The notes: a model not told the origin generated them from the letters alone. A stretch of DNA of 64,000 bases from Membranipora membranacea (GCA_914767715.1 OU612074.1:22740062-22804061), one strand, 5' to 3'. Numbered from the stretch's first letter, positions 31,459 to 46,383 are shown. Translations and numbers: made by a program.

Positions 31459-34400
31459 CTACCAGACTCTACATTTCTCTACTGGGTTCATCACAGAACC
31501 GACAGGGCAGCTGAATACTTTGGAGAACTCATCATTATTTGATAAGGGTCCGATAACTCTGTAAAAGGAATGGGCATGATACATAGACATCGAAACATAG
31601 ATTCATTTTATTTTTAATTATAGTTAGTAATAATTTTGCCACAGCCTCTTGATTAAGAGTTGTCTGATTCTTAGATGAGGTAAGTTGGTGAACAATAATT
31701 TATTGTAAGAGACAATTATACTCTGAGTATTCAGTTGTAGTACTTGAAAGGTCAGTTTAAATATCTAGCTTTTTTGACTGAACTTTTTTGTGGGTAAAAT
31801 CCACCCAAGGTTGGAGGGGAGAGTGTGTTGGGACAATAACTCTTGAAAGCTACCCAGTGGGGCTTGAACGAAGGTCTTCTACAACACCAATAGCCTGGCA
31901 GTGAATAGTAGGCCTCATCTCACCATCCAAGGGAAAGACGGGTTGATGGTGATTATGAGCACGCCTGCTTATTAACTACTTGAAGTCATGCACACGCATC
32001 CAAGAAGCGCATTCGATCCGACCATTGCCAAACTACGTAACCTGGCGTACATGTTTGGGTTATCGGCTCTACTTGTTATTTATCTAGCATGAACTAATGT
32101 CAGATTTAGTTAACATACCTCCATTTACCAGGAGCTGTATTCATAAACCGACCTCCGGTTACATGATGCTTCAAGGCTGCCTCTCTGTCAATTCGACAAT
32201 ACATCTGAAACAGGTATATAGACATTATTAGGTGCACTAAGCAATGGGACAAGTGAATAACTGATCAATAAAAGAATACATACAGCCCATTGTATTTGAA
32301 TATTTCACCATGTATGTGTCATCTAATTTTAATAAAATCAAAGACAGTGTTTACACTCTACTAGATTTGAGTGGCAGCCATTATTAACACATTTCTTATA
32401 AACTTGAGGTAATTTTGAGCAGTAAAAACATGTAAAGCTTTTTGCTGTTCTGTCTCATACCTGTGCAAAACTGAGAAAGAACAATTATTTAGAATTATAT
32501 TGCATAAGCCCAGGTAGGCGTTGTCCTGGCCCGTTCTTTTCTTCGTGTTTCAGGAAAGCCGCATAGCTTGTCTTTATAGCTGCATTATCAGCGATATTTT
32601 CTGGCAAAGAGTGTTTACCATTCACCTGTATGATAGAAATCATTTCTTGATTAGCTTAAATTTCACTTCACATTATCGCTAAGCAAACAGATATGAGATG
32701 TCGCCAAATATTTGTGGCAAACATCTTTTTTGTTTAGACTTGTGGATTGAAACCAAGTGTGGAATGTTTTCGGTTTATTATAACTACCACATTTAAAAGT
32801 TGTCCTAAAAATTGTCTTTCCTAAGCTTTTCTCCAACTACAAGGTTCATAACTGTCAAACAACTCACATTTTGATTTATTTCTTCTATTTCATAAGAGGA
32901 ATATTGATTTATCATGCACTCTGTCTTCTCTGAGAATGAAGCTTCTGTTTTGTCATCCCACAACTGTCCTCTGATATTTCCATCTTTGTCATACAATCGA
33001 CCTTTTGTGAAGAAAGGAAAATGAAGAGCCACAGATATCATGAATTTGCGCAAATGCAATGCAATGTAAGGATGAAGAATTATTTTTTCATTTGTACATT
33101 GATGAAGTTACTGCACAGTTTACAGCAACACAAACCTGAGACAAATGGCATGTTGCTAAATTAATGCCTTGATTTTTTTCTTCACAAATATAAACGGGGA
33201 AATATCACGAACTGGCAATATTGCAATCATCTTTTTTAGTAAACTTTGAGTCTCGATGTATGCATGTTCTCATTGACATTAATCACTGCACAGCTAATGA
33301 AGTGTATAATAAAAAAGAAAAAAAAAGAGACATACCTGTATTATCAAATCCGTGAGTTATAGCATGTCCGATGAAGGATCCCATTCCTCCGTAATTCAGC
33401 GACCTGCAATCAGAGGCCAATCAAAGCCATCAAATCTAGCTAACACTCCTCAATATTTTGGTTATAGGAATAATGAAGCCGTATAACTTATAGCTTTATC
33501 AAAAACAGGCTTCATCTACAGACCTAGGAAAATGACAATAAGATCAGGTTCTATTCTCTTTTTTAATTTTACTTACATTGGTTGCTGCTTGTGATAGAAA
33601 GGAGGCTGAAGAGCACCAGCAGGTAAGACTGCAAATATATAATCAAAACTCTGTTTAGAAGTTTGAGTAGAGTGGAATATAAACTTCTAACACATACCAG
33701 AAAAGATATTTGTTAATTTCATATAAAGGCCCGTGTTATAATCACTCCTGAACGTGTCTCTTTCCTAAATATCTAGGGGGCAATATCTAAGCTAAAACGA
33801 AGGTCAGCAAGAAGAGTTTACTTTATGTTGCTGTTTGTTTGTTTTTGATTGTTTTGAAGAGTAATCGCCAACTTCATTTTTGAAGGTATTAGGATACATG
33901 GCAAATTCATTATCCATCATTCAATCGCAGGTCGGCTAGGGTCAATGGCCCACGCCAGCCAATCAAAAGAGATGAATGATTCTTCTTTAAGGTGTTTCCT
34001 ATTGGATCAGCGACAGAGATATTTAAATCCTGGACAGACTTACCCATTGTGTTCAGCTCAGGGTGATAAGAAGCAGTGATATCCGCCGGACCTGCCGGCC
34101 ATCTATCTTTTTTTACAGGCTCAGTTATTTCTAATAATTCGCTCAGCTGTTTCCACTTCCTCCAGTTCAGATCATTTTGGAAGTATGTATCTGTGTCAAA
34201 CTCTAGCTATACATTAAATAACAGAGAATACCCTCTTAATTAACTGCATTTGATCTTTGTCTGGGGGATTTCCTCACTTATCAAGGGGGATAACTGTAGA
34301 TTTGTTGATCTAAGACAAGAAAAAAAACTGGCGACATTTTGGCGTTAATTTTAACATTTATTTATCAAAAATTAATTAATTACTTATCGTAATTGAATCA

Positions 34401-34517
34401 TTGTCTCATTTTCTGTGGTGAGTACATCTGGTACATTTGGAGTATCTTTGAAACCTTTTAACACTATTCATCTCAGCCAGCAGATATGGCTATGAATTTT
34501 ATTGAATTCCTACTAGG

Positions 34518-34860
34518 ATAAGCCGGTAGCTCAGTTGGTTTGAGACCCTGCCCTCTTATGCACAAGCATTGGAGATCTTGGGTTCAAATCCCGGTGCAGT
34601 CTACCTAATACTCGCTTCAATTGACGCCAAAGGTGTGCTCCGAGCTGCCTGCAAACTGTGAGCAATTTGGCACCGAATACGACCGCCTCATGGCTAAGGC
34701 ACTGTTATTTCTTAGTCTCAAGATTTTAGCCCACCTTAGTGAATGGGAACACAAGCGGTATGGGATGGGATGCTCAGAATTGTAGCTGTGAAAAAGTTCA
34801 ATAATCAGTGATCCCCCATTATCAAGGGGTAAGATAAAACTCACAAATGGTGTCTCATCA
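34518..34860 (+). mobile_element. tRNA-derived SINE-like repeat, unit 2
   Basis: Orthologous to the copy at 9604-9960. Box A-like GTAGCTCAGTTGG and box B GGGTTCAAATCCC are retained. Confidence 0.65.
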
Positions 34861-35786
34861 TGAGATAATAAAGGTACAAACTAACAACAAACAACAAGCA
34901 AACGTCAAATGAGTTTATAGGCTTCTCCCAAAAAAGCAGATAAGCATGATTTCTGTCCTAAAACAACCCTACAAAACTGTCCAAGTCATCAATCTTCAGG
35001 TACATGGGTTCAGATATGATATGGTTAACAACTTTTCTGGTAATTGGGAAGAATGAGTTTTGTGTTCTCCACATATGTTTAAGCTATCCGCACCCAAGTA
35101 CTCTTTTGCTGACTTGGCTATGAATATTTGTTAGAATGCAAGTCGCTTATCTCAACACTTTGCTGCATGACAGGGATTCATGAGAGTTCTTTTCAAATAA
35201 GTAACCAGGTATAATAAGTGAATAGGTCTTATGAATAAAAAATTCTGGGCACTTTCATCAATGTTTGATAGTGATTTCACTATTTGCTTGACAGCTCAAA
35301 GCTGAGAAGATTCCTAGCAATATTTTACATAGATTGATGGGAGATAGTTCTTGAAAGCAGTTTCAATTGAGATCCTGTAAAGTATTAAGATTGCATTCTT
35401 CTAGCCTGAGATTATCTTCTCAATTAATTCTGACACAAAAATTTAGAATCAAAACTACGTACATACAACTATTTACAATTTGATCATTGAGAACTAGATC
35501 GTCTCAGACTCTGACTCTGACTTACCCCTTCGTATACCAGATTCATCGCAGTGTCGTTGTGAATCCAGTCCGGATAACCAATGTCATTATTCATCGCAGC
35601 AAGCTAAAACAGTGAACATTTAGTGATGAAAACTCAGTGGTCAAAAGATGCTCGGGTTCGACTCATAACCACAACCCGAACAGCATATGCTGGGAATGTC
35701 GTTGATGATGACCAACTATGATTGAGGTATTATTTAAAAATTCAAACCAGTACAGCATCGAGAATTGAATAGACTATTTTGCAAGG

Positions 35787-37145
35787 ATTCCGAATAGCTT
35801 GAGTTGCATCTTCAAACAAATTATGATAGCTTTTTAATGGTAGATGACAGTGAGGTCTGCATCGTTCATGATGATGTTCTTGCACTCATGCCTCGAATTC
35901 TGCGGCCTCTGGCAGTTTATGATATTCCGCTTACACCAGTTGAGAGAATGGAGCAAATGATTAACAAGCCCATGTGTAAGTGGCTCGGAGTTCCAAGGAG
36001 CTTCAACACAAATGCACTGTATGCCAGTTCGTTTACTCTTTCACTACCTATGAAATCGCTTGTGGAAGAGTACAAAACATCAAAAGCGAGACTGGATATG
36101 ATGTTGAACGAGTCACCAGACCAGGGGATAAGGGAATGTGTTCCAACACTTGACACTGGTAAAAAATGGTCTGTCACAGAGACTGTCAGAGATGCCAAAT
36201 CTCGACTGGAGATAAGTGAGATTGTGGATGCCTTGACAACTGCACGTCATGACATCGGATGGGAAGCAAACCGGTGGTTCTCAAAGGAAAGCCCAAAGGT
36301 TAGGCAGGAGATGGAAGTTGATGAGAGTGCGCAAGAAGGAAGTGGAGCGCCGCCAGACACAAGCTGTAGGCCAAGCCCAACAAGGCAGTTGGACTTGATG
36401 GGAGTCTGTTGAGCCGCGTCAGCTCAAATGGACAGAATTGTGGTCGATGAAGCCACAAAGGATCAGCTTTCTGGTTGGTGCAGCCTATGATCAACATGTA
36501 TAGGCATAATCAAGTCCTGAGTGTGTTGTGTAATTATATCACGGAGAAGTGTGAATATGCTAATGCTGGTGGTGAAGCACGTGAAAAGATTTTGCTCAAA
36601 AAGGGATTAACGAACAGAGGAGAATGGCAGGTGAGATGCGACCTCACAGAGCAGCTGAGCATGCCGCAGCATATTGTGATCACGAACCAAAGACCGGACT
36701 TAATTGTTTGGTCTGACATAGAAAAAGCACTAATACTGATGAAATTGACGGTGCCTTGGGAAGAAAATCTCGAAGAAACGAAGATCTGGTCACACAATGC
36801 CAAGACAAAGGTTGGAATTGCGAATTATTCGCAGTGGAAGTTAGCTGCCGTAGATTCATGGCTAAATCAGCTACAAATTTCTGACTGGAGTTGGGCTTTC
36901 AGGAAGAGCACTCAAACAAGCCACAAAAAGCATAGTACATGAGGCAGAAAGCCCATCTGCATGGATTTGGCAACAGCACTATGTTAAGACAGGAGCTAAG
37001 TAATCCTATTACTTGTAAGCTGGGGTTTAGCACACTCACTTTGTTTTGTGGAGTTGGCCAGCGTTTAATTCATTTTGTTATAATCCTTGTAAGGATTAGA
37101 ATGAGGGCAATATGCAAGCTAATTTGTTGAAAGTCAATGTCTATG
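35787..37145 (+). mobile_element. Non-LTR retroelement fragment, unit 2 (internal deletion)
   Basis: Same insertion as in unit 1. The first part is open from 35804 to 36412 because it lacks unit 1's one-base loss. About 170 bases that include the Cys-rich cluster are then missing near 36492. The endonuclease-like part with RPDLIVWSD and KLTVPWE follows (36475-36942). The unit's 2.6-kb exon deletion begins right after the element's 3' end. Confidence 0.7.
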
Positions 37146-39599
37146 ACATGACATCTCTTTCGATCACTGATCCAACCAATTTTTACCTACAATATTGAAC
37201 TCTGGTGTACTGGTGCTACTGAAAGACAAAATAGTATGCTTTTAAGTTTGTTTTTAAAAAACAGCTTCATTTTTGAAGCTGACTGTTTTGTTGACATGAG
37301 TATTTTAATTTAGCTCAACAGGTTATAGCTGAGGATAGACACATTTTACGCAATTGTTATAAAAGTAATCGTAAATATTTTATCATGCCAAAAGTTAGTA
37401 TATCGAGATTTTTGTGCAGCTTTGTGCCTTTTAGTATTCGTCTGCTTAACAACCGAGAGAGAAATGGTTCACACCTAAATTGTAATGTGTTTCTAACACA
37501 ATTACCAAAATAAATTCAATTCAATTCAGAAAGGCTAAGTCATCATAAGATTCATCTACGGTGAGCTATATCCTTCAAAGGTCAGGTTTGAAATCAAACA
37601 ATAATTAAAATATGCATGTCCAACTTCAAATTAGAACATCAAAAAAAGGAGAGTTGTATTTAATTGTAGTGGAAATTTGCTGAAAAAATGTGACCAACTT
37701 ATAAAAGAAGAGTATTCGTCCTGTCACCGTGACTAGATGAGCACTGATGTTTAAAGACTCTGAACTTTAATTTTTGAATCAAGATACTTCAAAAGCTCTT
37801 GGTTGGCGTAAACTTCAAACTAAAGCCCTATGACTTTTATTTAATTCTCCCATCTGGTCTTCCCATGTCAGCTGAAACACAATGAGTACAGTTATGGCAG
37901 TTTTAATTGCTACAAAGTGCTGATTCCCACCTTATCAGATAATTTTGTAGTGAGCTCTGAGACCTTGGCTCTGTTATATGGGAGTACCCCTCTGCTCTCA
38001 CGCTCTGTGGAGATCTATAATAATGAAGAAAATATCATCTCAACATAGTAACAACTAATGAACTAACATCCCCACCCCGTAAAATTGGAGCGTAGAAAAT
38101 ATTCTTAAAATTTCACAGAATTTGTCAGCATTTTGAGAACCTACTAGGATGTATTACAATTGGAGCTTTATCTGCTTTTCAAAAATCAAGGAGCGATTAT
38201 GTCACTACAATGATAAAGTTTCCTTACATAACCATTACTTAACTTTTTCAGCATGATCTCTTAACAACTATTGGCAACCTTGAGAGGCTAAAAATATTGG
38301 TTTATTTCTTGTAAAATTACTGAGCAATTGTTGGAGAGAGAATATATCAAATTCATCAATATGAAATGTGAATATTCTTGTTATGATACAACTTGCATTG
38401 GTAAAAAACGCCAGCTGAATGATTTGAACCCATGGTAGACTTGTACATACATTTGCAAAGTATGTCTCAAACTCCATAATATCGTTGACATCTTTGTCAA
38501 CAGTCTTGTTGTTAGCACCCATGGTCATCGCTATCTCTCTGATGTAGGTCTTGTATGCGTTTCTCTCTTTAGCGAACTCAGGCTCAGAGTAATAGTTCTT
38601 GTGTGGCAGGCTAAATACAAACTGGTCCAGCTATAGGTAAAGAAAATTGTTGACCGAAGACACAAGATGTATGCCTATATTTGAATCATTCTTAGGATAG
38701 AGACTTCCTGAGATGTGATATATATAATTAAGCAGGTAGTTGCACCATGAGGCGTTCATGTCATTGAAGTTTAATATCATTGCCCTTTGGAGACTTCACC
38801 ATTCTACTTACCTTAACAATATTAACTTTGCTGTCCTTTTCATCCGCAGACACTGAAACATCCACCAGATACTTATGACCGAGCAAACTCAGCTCACTCA
38901 GTGTGTATAACAGGTCAAACTCAGTCTCGTTCCATGTAGGATCAGAAATAGGCCATCCACCTAAGTCAGTGTGAAGGTCACGAAGCGGGGCAACTCCCAC
39001 TTCCTCTTTTTTATCTGAAATGGGGACAAACATAGTGTTTTATATAAGAAACTCTGTTTGACATGATTTTTGCATTTTACATTTTACACTTTGATTTATC
39101 CCGATAAATTGAAGCTGGTCTGAAAAGGTCATCAACTGTGTGCAGGGCTGTAGTTCTAGGGGAGGCAGGGAGGCACTGAATACAGTGACCTATTAACACC
39201 CTGTTTTTATGACTGTCATAGCTTGGGGCTAGATGAAACCACCAAAATACTTGATTAATGTTGTTAAATTCTAACATCAGCGTTCTTGAATATTTCAAAC
39301 ATTTAGAGGTAATCAGCCCAGAAGATGCAATCACTTGGTCGTACCGTTGTTGACGCAAGCCTTGTACATGTCTTTAGCCTCCAACATTGATTTTGTATCT
39401 GACGACAAATTCTCTTCTAGCAATAAATCTATAAAAAAACAGAAAGCAATATTGCCACTACTCCATTCTTGTCTTGGTTCTGGCATGTCTCTGGTCTAGG
39501 ATTCAGATAACGATTGATTAAAATGGTCGGTTAAAGGTTGATTAAAATCAGATGTCAAATCACTTTCCACAACCCGAATCACGAACGGCGAAATTTTAG

Positions 39600-39782
39600 T
39601 GCCACAATGGCAAGGCCGCAACATCTGCGCCAATTTGCTCTCAGTTTGCAGGCAGGTCAGAGCACACCTTGGGGCCAACCAAAACCCAGTAGTCGATGGA
39701 ATGCACGGGGATTCGAACCAATGACCTTCAACAATTGCATATTAAATGGCAGCGCTCTAACCAACCGAGCCACCACCTACTT
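39600..39782 (-). mobile_element. tRNA-derived SINE-like repeat, minus strand, unit 2
   Basis: Orthologous to 17578-17755. The box A and box B-like stretches (GTGGCTCGGTTGG, GGTTCGAATCCC) are present. Confidence 0.65.
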
Positions 39783-42700
39783 GAGAGACTCGTCTGTATA
39801 TATAATACGATAACTTAACAATACTCCTTTCTTTGCATAGCTCTGTGGCTGTATACTATTCTGGTCGTTGGCTGTTGGTTTCTATTTTGAAAGGTTATTG
39901 AGGTAGACTTAGTCCAAATGCTAATTTAATGATTCGCAAATTTAAAAAAAAACAATGAATTGCATCTGGATATAGTACCAATGTAGGAAATCGATAGTTC
40001 AGGGAGAAACTTGTTGCCATATCAATCAAGAGGTAAAAAAGATATACCAAACAACATTTGGCAGCCAACTCCGATAAAATCATAAAGTGGCTAAACTAAG
40101 TCTCACCACTGATCAGCACTGCCATTTCATTTCTGAGCTCTCCGAACTTTGTATAGTAGACATCAGATTCAGGTATTACAGTCTTATCGATCCATCCTCC
40201 ACACGAATACTGATAGAAATCATCGCATGGGTCAACAGTTGTGTCAAGACTGTCAATCATTTTGCTTGCTAATGAATAAATAATATAATACTAATAATGA
40301 TATGAACTTCATTGAACTAATCAGTGCAGTGCAAATAATATCATGTTTCATAAAGGTTCAAACCCAATGACTATGACACAAGGTAGTTAGCAATGAAGAA
40401 AGGATGAAAACCGATGGACATGGCTATACACAAAAAATAACAAAATTATGTCAGTTATATGACAATTAACAATATTAATTTGGTCAACAATGTGATTGAT
40501 TACTGCCGTGTGTTACCCTCTATCGATCCGAGTCCCAGCTCTTATGTTTTTTGTCGTCAAATCCCTCTATGATAGGCTATATCTCTTATGTCTTGGGCTC
40601 ATCTTCGGCCCCAATTTTTTCAAATAAGTTTTTTTATTCCTAAGTAAAAAATTGTTTAAACAATTTTGTGAAGAAGAGAAAATTCGATAGCAGCTGACAA
40701 AAATTTCATAGACACCTGCAGCCAATATATATTAACAAGGTGACAAAGATTAAATCAGCTTTCATGATGTCTTTTTAGTCTCATGATTTCTCTGTTATGA
40801 AAGCACTATGAGTTCCTCATTTCATAAATAGTATTGATTAATTGGATTTCGAGAGGATTTGTAAGCATACTTTTCACTTGGATGGATAGAAATCGCAAGG
40901 TTCCATCACATTACAGGCAGCAGAAAGCAGGTGCCTGAAGGACGAGGCATCAATGTCTGAACCCACGACCTTCAACACTTTGCATGCATAAAATCGGCAC
41001 ACTAAAAAATCAAGCCCTCTCACTCCCTTAAGTATGTTTATGACACGCTTTCCCAGCTAATAAAACTCAGACTCTTAAATCTTCACCACAGAGTAGATTT
41101 TGTGACATGATTTTTTTGTTTTGGAAGACACCGTATTTCATTAAAGTTTGAATTCACAGACTAGGGATTACAGGGATTACTAGGGACTACAGTGTGCTGA
41201 ACAGGGCTGTCATAACTCTAATTTCCAACTATCAGATAAGCCCTTTGGAAATTTGTAGTCCCTTCTTATAAACCTTATTCTCCTTGTAACTATAAGACAA
41301 TAAACACTTCTAGATAAAAAAAGCTACACATCCTAAAAGTTCTCACTTGTTCCCTTGATTCAATAAGTTAAGTTTTAACTCACCTGCTTGTGCACAAGCT
41401 GCTGTCAAACACACATCAGGCTCATCACCTATAAATCATCAGGAATGTAATTAATTTTCTATGAATAGATTAATAGCAAGAAGTGATCAACACATAGGGG
41501 TGGGTTTATGCTGCTGGGGCTGGCCATGAGGAAGTTGTAGACTGAAGACCTGTGTGTTGTGCAGTGGTACGCACACCACTGTATGTTGTATGTTGTTGTA
41601 TGTTGAGATTGCAAATGAAAGAAATCACCGAACCTTGTAGGCAGTTATGAACGGAAGACATTGCGGGGAGCAGGATAGAAGATGTGCCACTCTCAGTGTT
41701 AATTAACAGATATGAGAAAGACTTGAGTTCAGACTAACCTGCTTGTTGCTCTGCTATGACTGACTTGTTGCATGATTTCCCCCTAGAAGCCAAGGCTATA
41801 ACCAGTGCTATAGTGATGATAAGAAAGAAGAGAGCTGCTGCCGAGGCAGCGATAAAGTATTTAGTAAGTATCTTTTGACTCTTCTGTGTCAGCCTGTAGC
41901 GATTGAAAGTAAGTAATATTCACCTGTTAGTTTGAGGGTTGAGCAAAATAATAATGTATTGGTTTCATATCTCTATGGGCTAGAATATTCATCTCAAAAA
42001 TAATATATTGGTTTTTTATAGCTGATATTTGAGGCTCGTAACTTCTTTGGATATTACTCATAAGGTATGCCTTGTTGTCTTAAGATTTTACGATGTCAAT
42101 GGGAATTGGGCTCATTCGTTATGAAAAAAAGTATGGGTTGTTAAGCCTTAGATTAGACGCAGACTGAAATGACACAATATACTCAAATAGTTATTTATCA
42201 TTTTTTTGGAGATGATCTTAGAAACTGATATAGATCACATTGGTTTCCACTATTATTGAGTGAAGTTTTCATTAGCAGCAATTAAAATTAAGGGCTATAC
42301 ATTCAAAGAAAAAATGGTACATATAGCAGGCAAAAGGATATTTATGTTGTACCCTTGAGGTACATATGCAAAGCATATTAATGAGTAACTTTGGGGTGCA
42401 GACCAGCACATCATGCATCGGGAATATTTTCGTTTTCAGAGAAAGTGTAGCAAACTCCAGATTGAAATATGTAGCCCTTGTACTCTGCTTTAAGGATACA
42501 TAATATGTATGCCTGATATGTATCCTCTTTAGTTCTTGCTACTTTTGTTTATGAATTACATTTAACAAAGGGTACACTAAGGGTACCAATGTAATATGGT
42601 CCCGGAAGACTGGAGCATATTTACGCTCTTTTCAGACAGAATAGACAACGGAGACTCTCTCAGAATTATTGCAAAACACACCCCCCCCCCCCCCGAGAAG

Positions 42701-43833
42701 AAAATTGGTGTCATGGATTCCATCAGATATTTGTCTTAATCCTACTATTTTCCAGCTGTGACATCCCGGAATAATTGTGGGAAAGTCATATCAGCTGAAT
42801 CTTAAAGAAGCTTGCTAAGCTTTCGGAAGAGAAATCTGATTGACCGCCATACATGTTTAAATATGGTGACATTGCAACGCATGTACTCTGAACTGTACTT
42901 ACTTTGTGGTGGATGTACTAAATCGACCCTCCATCGCAAATTTTGGCTTTATAAAGTTCTCGTGACTGTATGCCTCCCTCAAGCTGTGTTTTTCTTTCAA
43001 GTGCTCACCAAATACAGATTCTGGTGTCTGCTTTCATGGAGCCTAGGACATGCAGTATCTAACCTTTTGTCACCAAGCTGGTTTTCTCGTGCAACAATTT
43101 TTGTAATTGATCAGATCTTTATTGTCACTTATTATTGTCAGGTTTTTGCTTAGGAATAGCATTGTCATATCATAGTGACACGGTCAAATTATTCACTCAC
43201 TGATCATCTTTTAGTTAGTGTTGATAGCAGAAAGAGCTCATGAAGATAATATTATATTTCCGTTGACGTATTCTCTTGACATCTGAGCTGTTACTTAAAT
43301 TGAAAAATGTCGCTAAGAATGACTAGGCAAGACAGGGCACTACTGCTGAGCTGTTCTATAAGGTAGTTGAGTTGCATTTTAAAATTTAAACCTTGAAGAA
43401 TAAACTAGTTGTCTCAGATGTCATTTTATGCAACAAACAATGCAAAGTGTTGCTTTGATAGATATCCAGAGAATCGAATCGCTCTAGGCCTGAACACAAT
43501 TCTACCCATGGCTTGTTTGATATATATATATTTTTTCGGATATATATATATTCATATTTACAAAAATTAATACATCAGAATTGCGCCATATCAGGCATTT
43601 AATAAGCAATTAAAACTCTGCCATGAACTGTACCATCAATTCTCAGGGTTCGGGCTCGACTTACCTTGACTTACTGTAACTTACTCATTAGTGATTTCAA
43701 TTAGGGCAAAATGTTTGTAGTTGTAGGATATCGACATCCCTTGATTGAAAAACTCTCAAGCTCTTTCAAGCCATTTTGACTGTTGTACTTCATAGTATAA
43801 CCTCCGTTATTATCTCGACATACAGATTTTTGT

Positions 43834-44197
43834 CATACTGACTCTCGTGATCTGACTGGGCATGTAGATCACTGATAAACTAGGCTAGCATTACCACAAA
43901 GCAAGTGTCGTAAAGCTAAGTATGCATCATGCGTGACTTGAATTTGCGCATGTGCAAGAACAATGAGTTTAGTTTGGGTTCTGATTGCAACTTTGGAAAG
44001 GGGAAATGGGATATCCCCTGTATAAACTGTCAATCAAACTCAGCTAATAATGAAAAGAGAGGATAACTATTAATAACAAATCCGCACGCTTTGGGGAATA
44101 TATCACCAGAGCAGGTAGCCAATCAGATGGCTTCGGAATTCTGAGGCTTAATTTTGCAGAGATCAGCTCATGCCCAGAGCTGAGCATGCGCAGAATG
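43834..44197. mobile_element. 364-bp insertion with 9-bp target-site duplication, unit 2 only
   Basis: GATTTTTGT flanks it on both sides (43825-43833 and 44198-44206). Unit 1 has one copy of the site (22972-22980) and nothing in between. The ends are only weakly inverted (CATACTG against CATTCTG when complemented). No protein is seen. The class is uncertain. Confidence 0.7.
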
Positions 44198-44233
44198 GAT
44201 TTTTGTAAGCAGGTAGAAATGTTCAATACTTAC

Positions 44234-44376
44234 CTGCTGTTTGCACTGCTATGACCAGTTTGCTACTTGACTTTGCGGACTATTCTAGTAGTAATTGTAA
44301 ACAAGATGGCTGCTGAAAAAGCAACACTGAAGTACTGAGAAAATATCTTTTCCCTCTTCAGGCCACCAAAAACATC
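44234..44376 (-). pseudogene. Relic duplicate of the M13 membrane-anchor exon, unit 2
   Basis: Same relic as 23008-23150, with few differences. The inserted segment 43834-44197 lies just beside it. Confidence 0.58.
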
Positions 44377-45483
44377 TAACCTCAATAATAACGAGTACAA
44401 ATGTCAAATCGCTATCGAGTGAAAGCACAATCTGATAAGATAGTTGTAAGTTGCAATAGATCTGCTCTCAGTTTCAATGGGTTAATTATTGTTAATGGGG
44501 AGAAAAATATCTCACTAAACTAGATTATCTTTTGTTGTTGCTTTTTTTGTATTTATGTAGAAATATTGTAGTTTGATCTGCGCATAATCTGCTGGAAAAT
44601 TTATCACAATTGATATCTATTTAAATATCAATAATGAACTTTACTTTGGTCAATACTCATTCGTTGAGATTTACTTTTACAGAATAGGTCTACCCAAAAA
44701 TTTAAGAAGAAAAAACATCACAAAGATGTTAATGTAGAGTTCATGATAGATTTAATTTCGAAGATCTCTCATAATGTGAATTTGATTGAATTGATCGTTC
44801 CTGTCATGAAGGGTTATGAAGGGTTAATTTGGTTACTGGCAGTAGTATTTCTCACAAAAATGGAAATGTAACTGCTTCTGCATTTATGTAGGAAAAATGC
44901 TATATCTCGATCTGCTGATAAAATGTTGAATCATATATGACAATCTAGATTTGACCGGATTGAAATAATATTATGACAAGTTCTCTATCAAAATATTTTC
45001 TAACTATATCTTTAGAAGGGTTTCTACCCCCAGATTTATGAATGTCATTGGTGTCACTATGATTGATGATGATTATCATTAGGGTTTCAATGTCAGAATC
45101 AACACGCCTTCCCTGGTTCAGAACAGATGTTCTGACTCTGATTGTGAGTGCAAAGGTTGGCCTCACAATATAACTATGACGTGGTATTTTCTTCAGATTC
45201 GCCATTTGGTGTACCTCAGGGTTCTATTTATTAACTTTCTTAGCACCTTCTGTTGTAAATCAGGGATTTTTAAGGCTCTTTTGTTCATCATGTTTTGTTG
45301 AGAGAAAGTGGGGAACTAGCATATAACAAACTTTCTCAAAAGCAATCCCTACAACACAATTTTAATTAGTCTGAGTTACAATGCTTGTATTAAGTAGCAG
45401 GATTAAATCTTTACAATTGACAAGACAGGACTTTGGTTTTTTCACATCCGCTTGAAGAACATTTACATCTGAAATATCAACAG
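44377..45483. other. Upstream flank of copy 2, no gene seen
   Basis: Closely matches 23151-24257 in unit 1. It includes the counterpart (44945-45205) of the unexplained minus-strand frame. Nothing else stands out. Confidence 0.4.
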
Positions 45484-45722
45484 TAGGAGGTGGCTCAGTT
45501 GGTTAGAGCGCCGGACTTCAACACGCAAGTGTTGAAAGTTGTGGGTTCAAATCCCACTGCAGTCCATCTTCTACTGGGGATTGGTTGGCCCCAAGGTGTG
45601 CTCGGACCTGCCTGAAACTGAAACTGCAAACTGAGAGCAAATTGGCGCAGATATTACAGTCTTGCCATTAAGGCATTGATATTTCACCGCCCATGTCTTG
45701 GGATGGGCGAGTGATATGACAT
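45484..45722 (+). mobile_element. tRNA-derived SINE-like repeat upstream of copy 2
   Basis: Orthologous to 24258-24500 and nearly identical. Box A and box B are intact. Confidence 0.75.
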
Positions 45723-46383
45723 CCGATTTTTAATCAACAGAATTTATAATAAAAAAATTGAGACATCTGTAAAATGTACTCTAGTAGATCACCCACATTG
45801 CTTTAGAAGTTTTCATCCATTGCACACACAATTTTTTTTAGGTTTTCCGATATATTTTCTTCTCCATCAAGCTGCGTTTACCATGCAAGGGTAAGCTGAA
45901 ATGGATAAAGGTAAGATGAAGATAAATACACATCCTTTTTACTGGTCTGGATAAATCAAAAGGCCGGTAATAACTCATTTTCATATTATATTGCGAGGAT
46001 ATTGTATAGTTTAGAGCCTCAGCCAATGCGCGCATTACTTTTACACTCGAATACCAATTTGCACCTGTAAAGTTTGAAATTATCATGAATGACTCTGCCT
46101 GATGGAGACACTTGGCTATATGCCAAATATATTCAATGTTTGTGAGAATTAACACAGGAAAGTGACAAGCAAAAACAGAATTGCTGACGCAGGTGCAACA
46201 CATCAAGTTGTGTATGTAATCTTTTATGAATCCTGCACACAAACTAGGAAAGAATGACTGCAACCAAATTGGCTGTAAACTAGCGAGAAAATGGATGTGT
46301 GTGTCATTGATTTTCTCCCGTTAGCAGTCTAATGTTGTTTATAGTCAGAACGCATCTTTACTCTAGTTATCTGAGAAAGTAAA

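Larger units (their letters stand above)
31459..41893 (-). pseudogene. M13-like gene, copy 2, broken: three exons deleted and one stop codon
   Basis: Exons found: 41739-41893, 41384-41428, 40107-40268, 39345-39428, 38812-39014, 38451-38630, 37931-38014, 35526-35603, 34044-34206, 33577-33628, 33336-33403, 32868-33001, 32461-32625, 32119-32204, 31459-31558. They match copy 1 exon for exon. Exons 8-10 of copy 1 are missing, removed with about 2.6 kb at a junction near 37149. All three are phase 0, so skipping them keeps the frame but removes 152 residues. A GAA-to-TAA change (32485-32487) stops the frame just before the ELFFLSFAQ block. The motif is again HAITH with an ENIADN site. The C-terminus would be EKCRVW. 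The remaining exons are well preserved, so decay is recent or the locus is still partly constrained. Confidence 0.88.
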
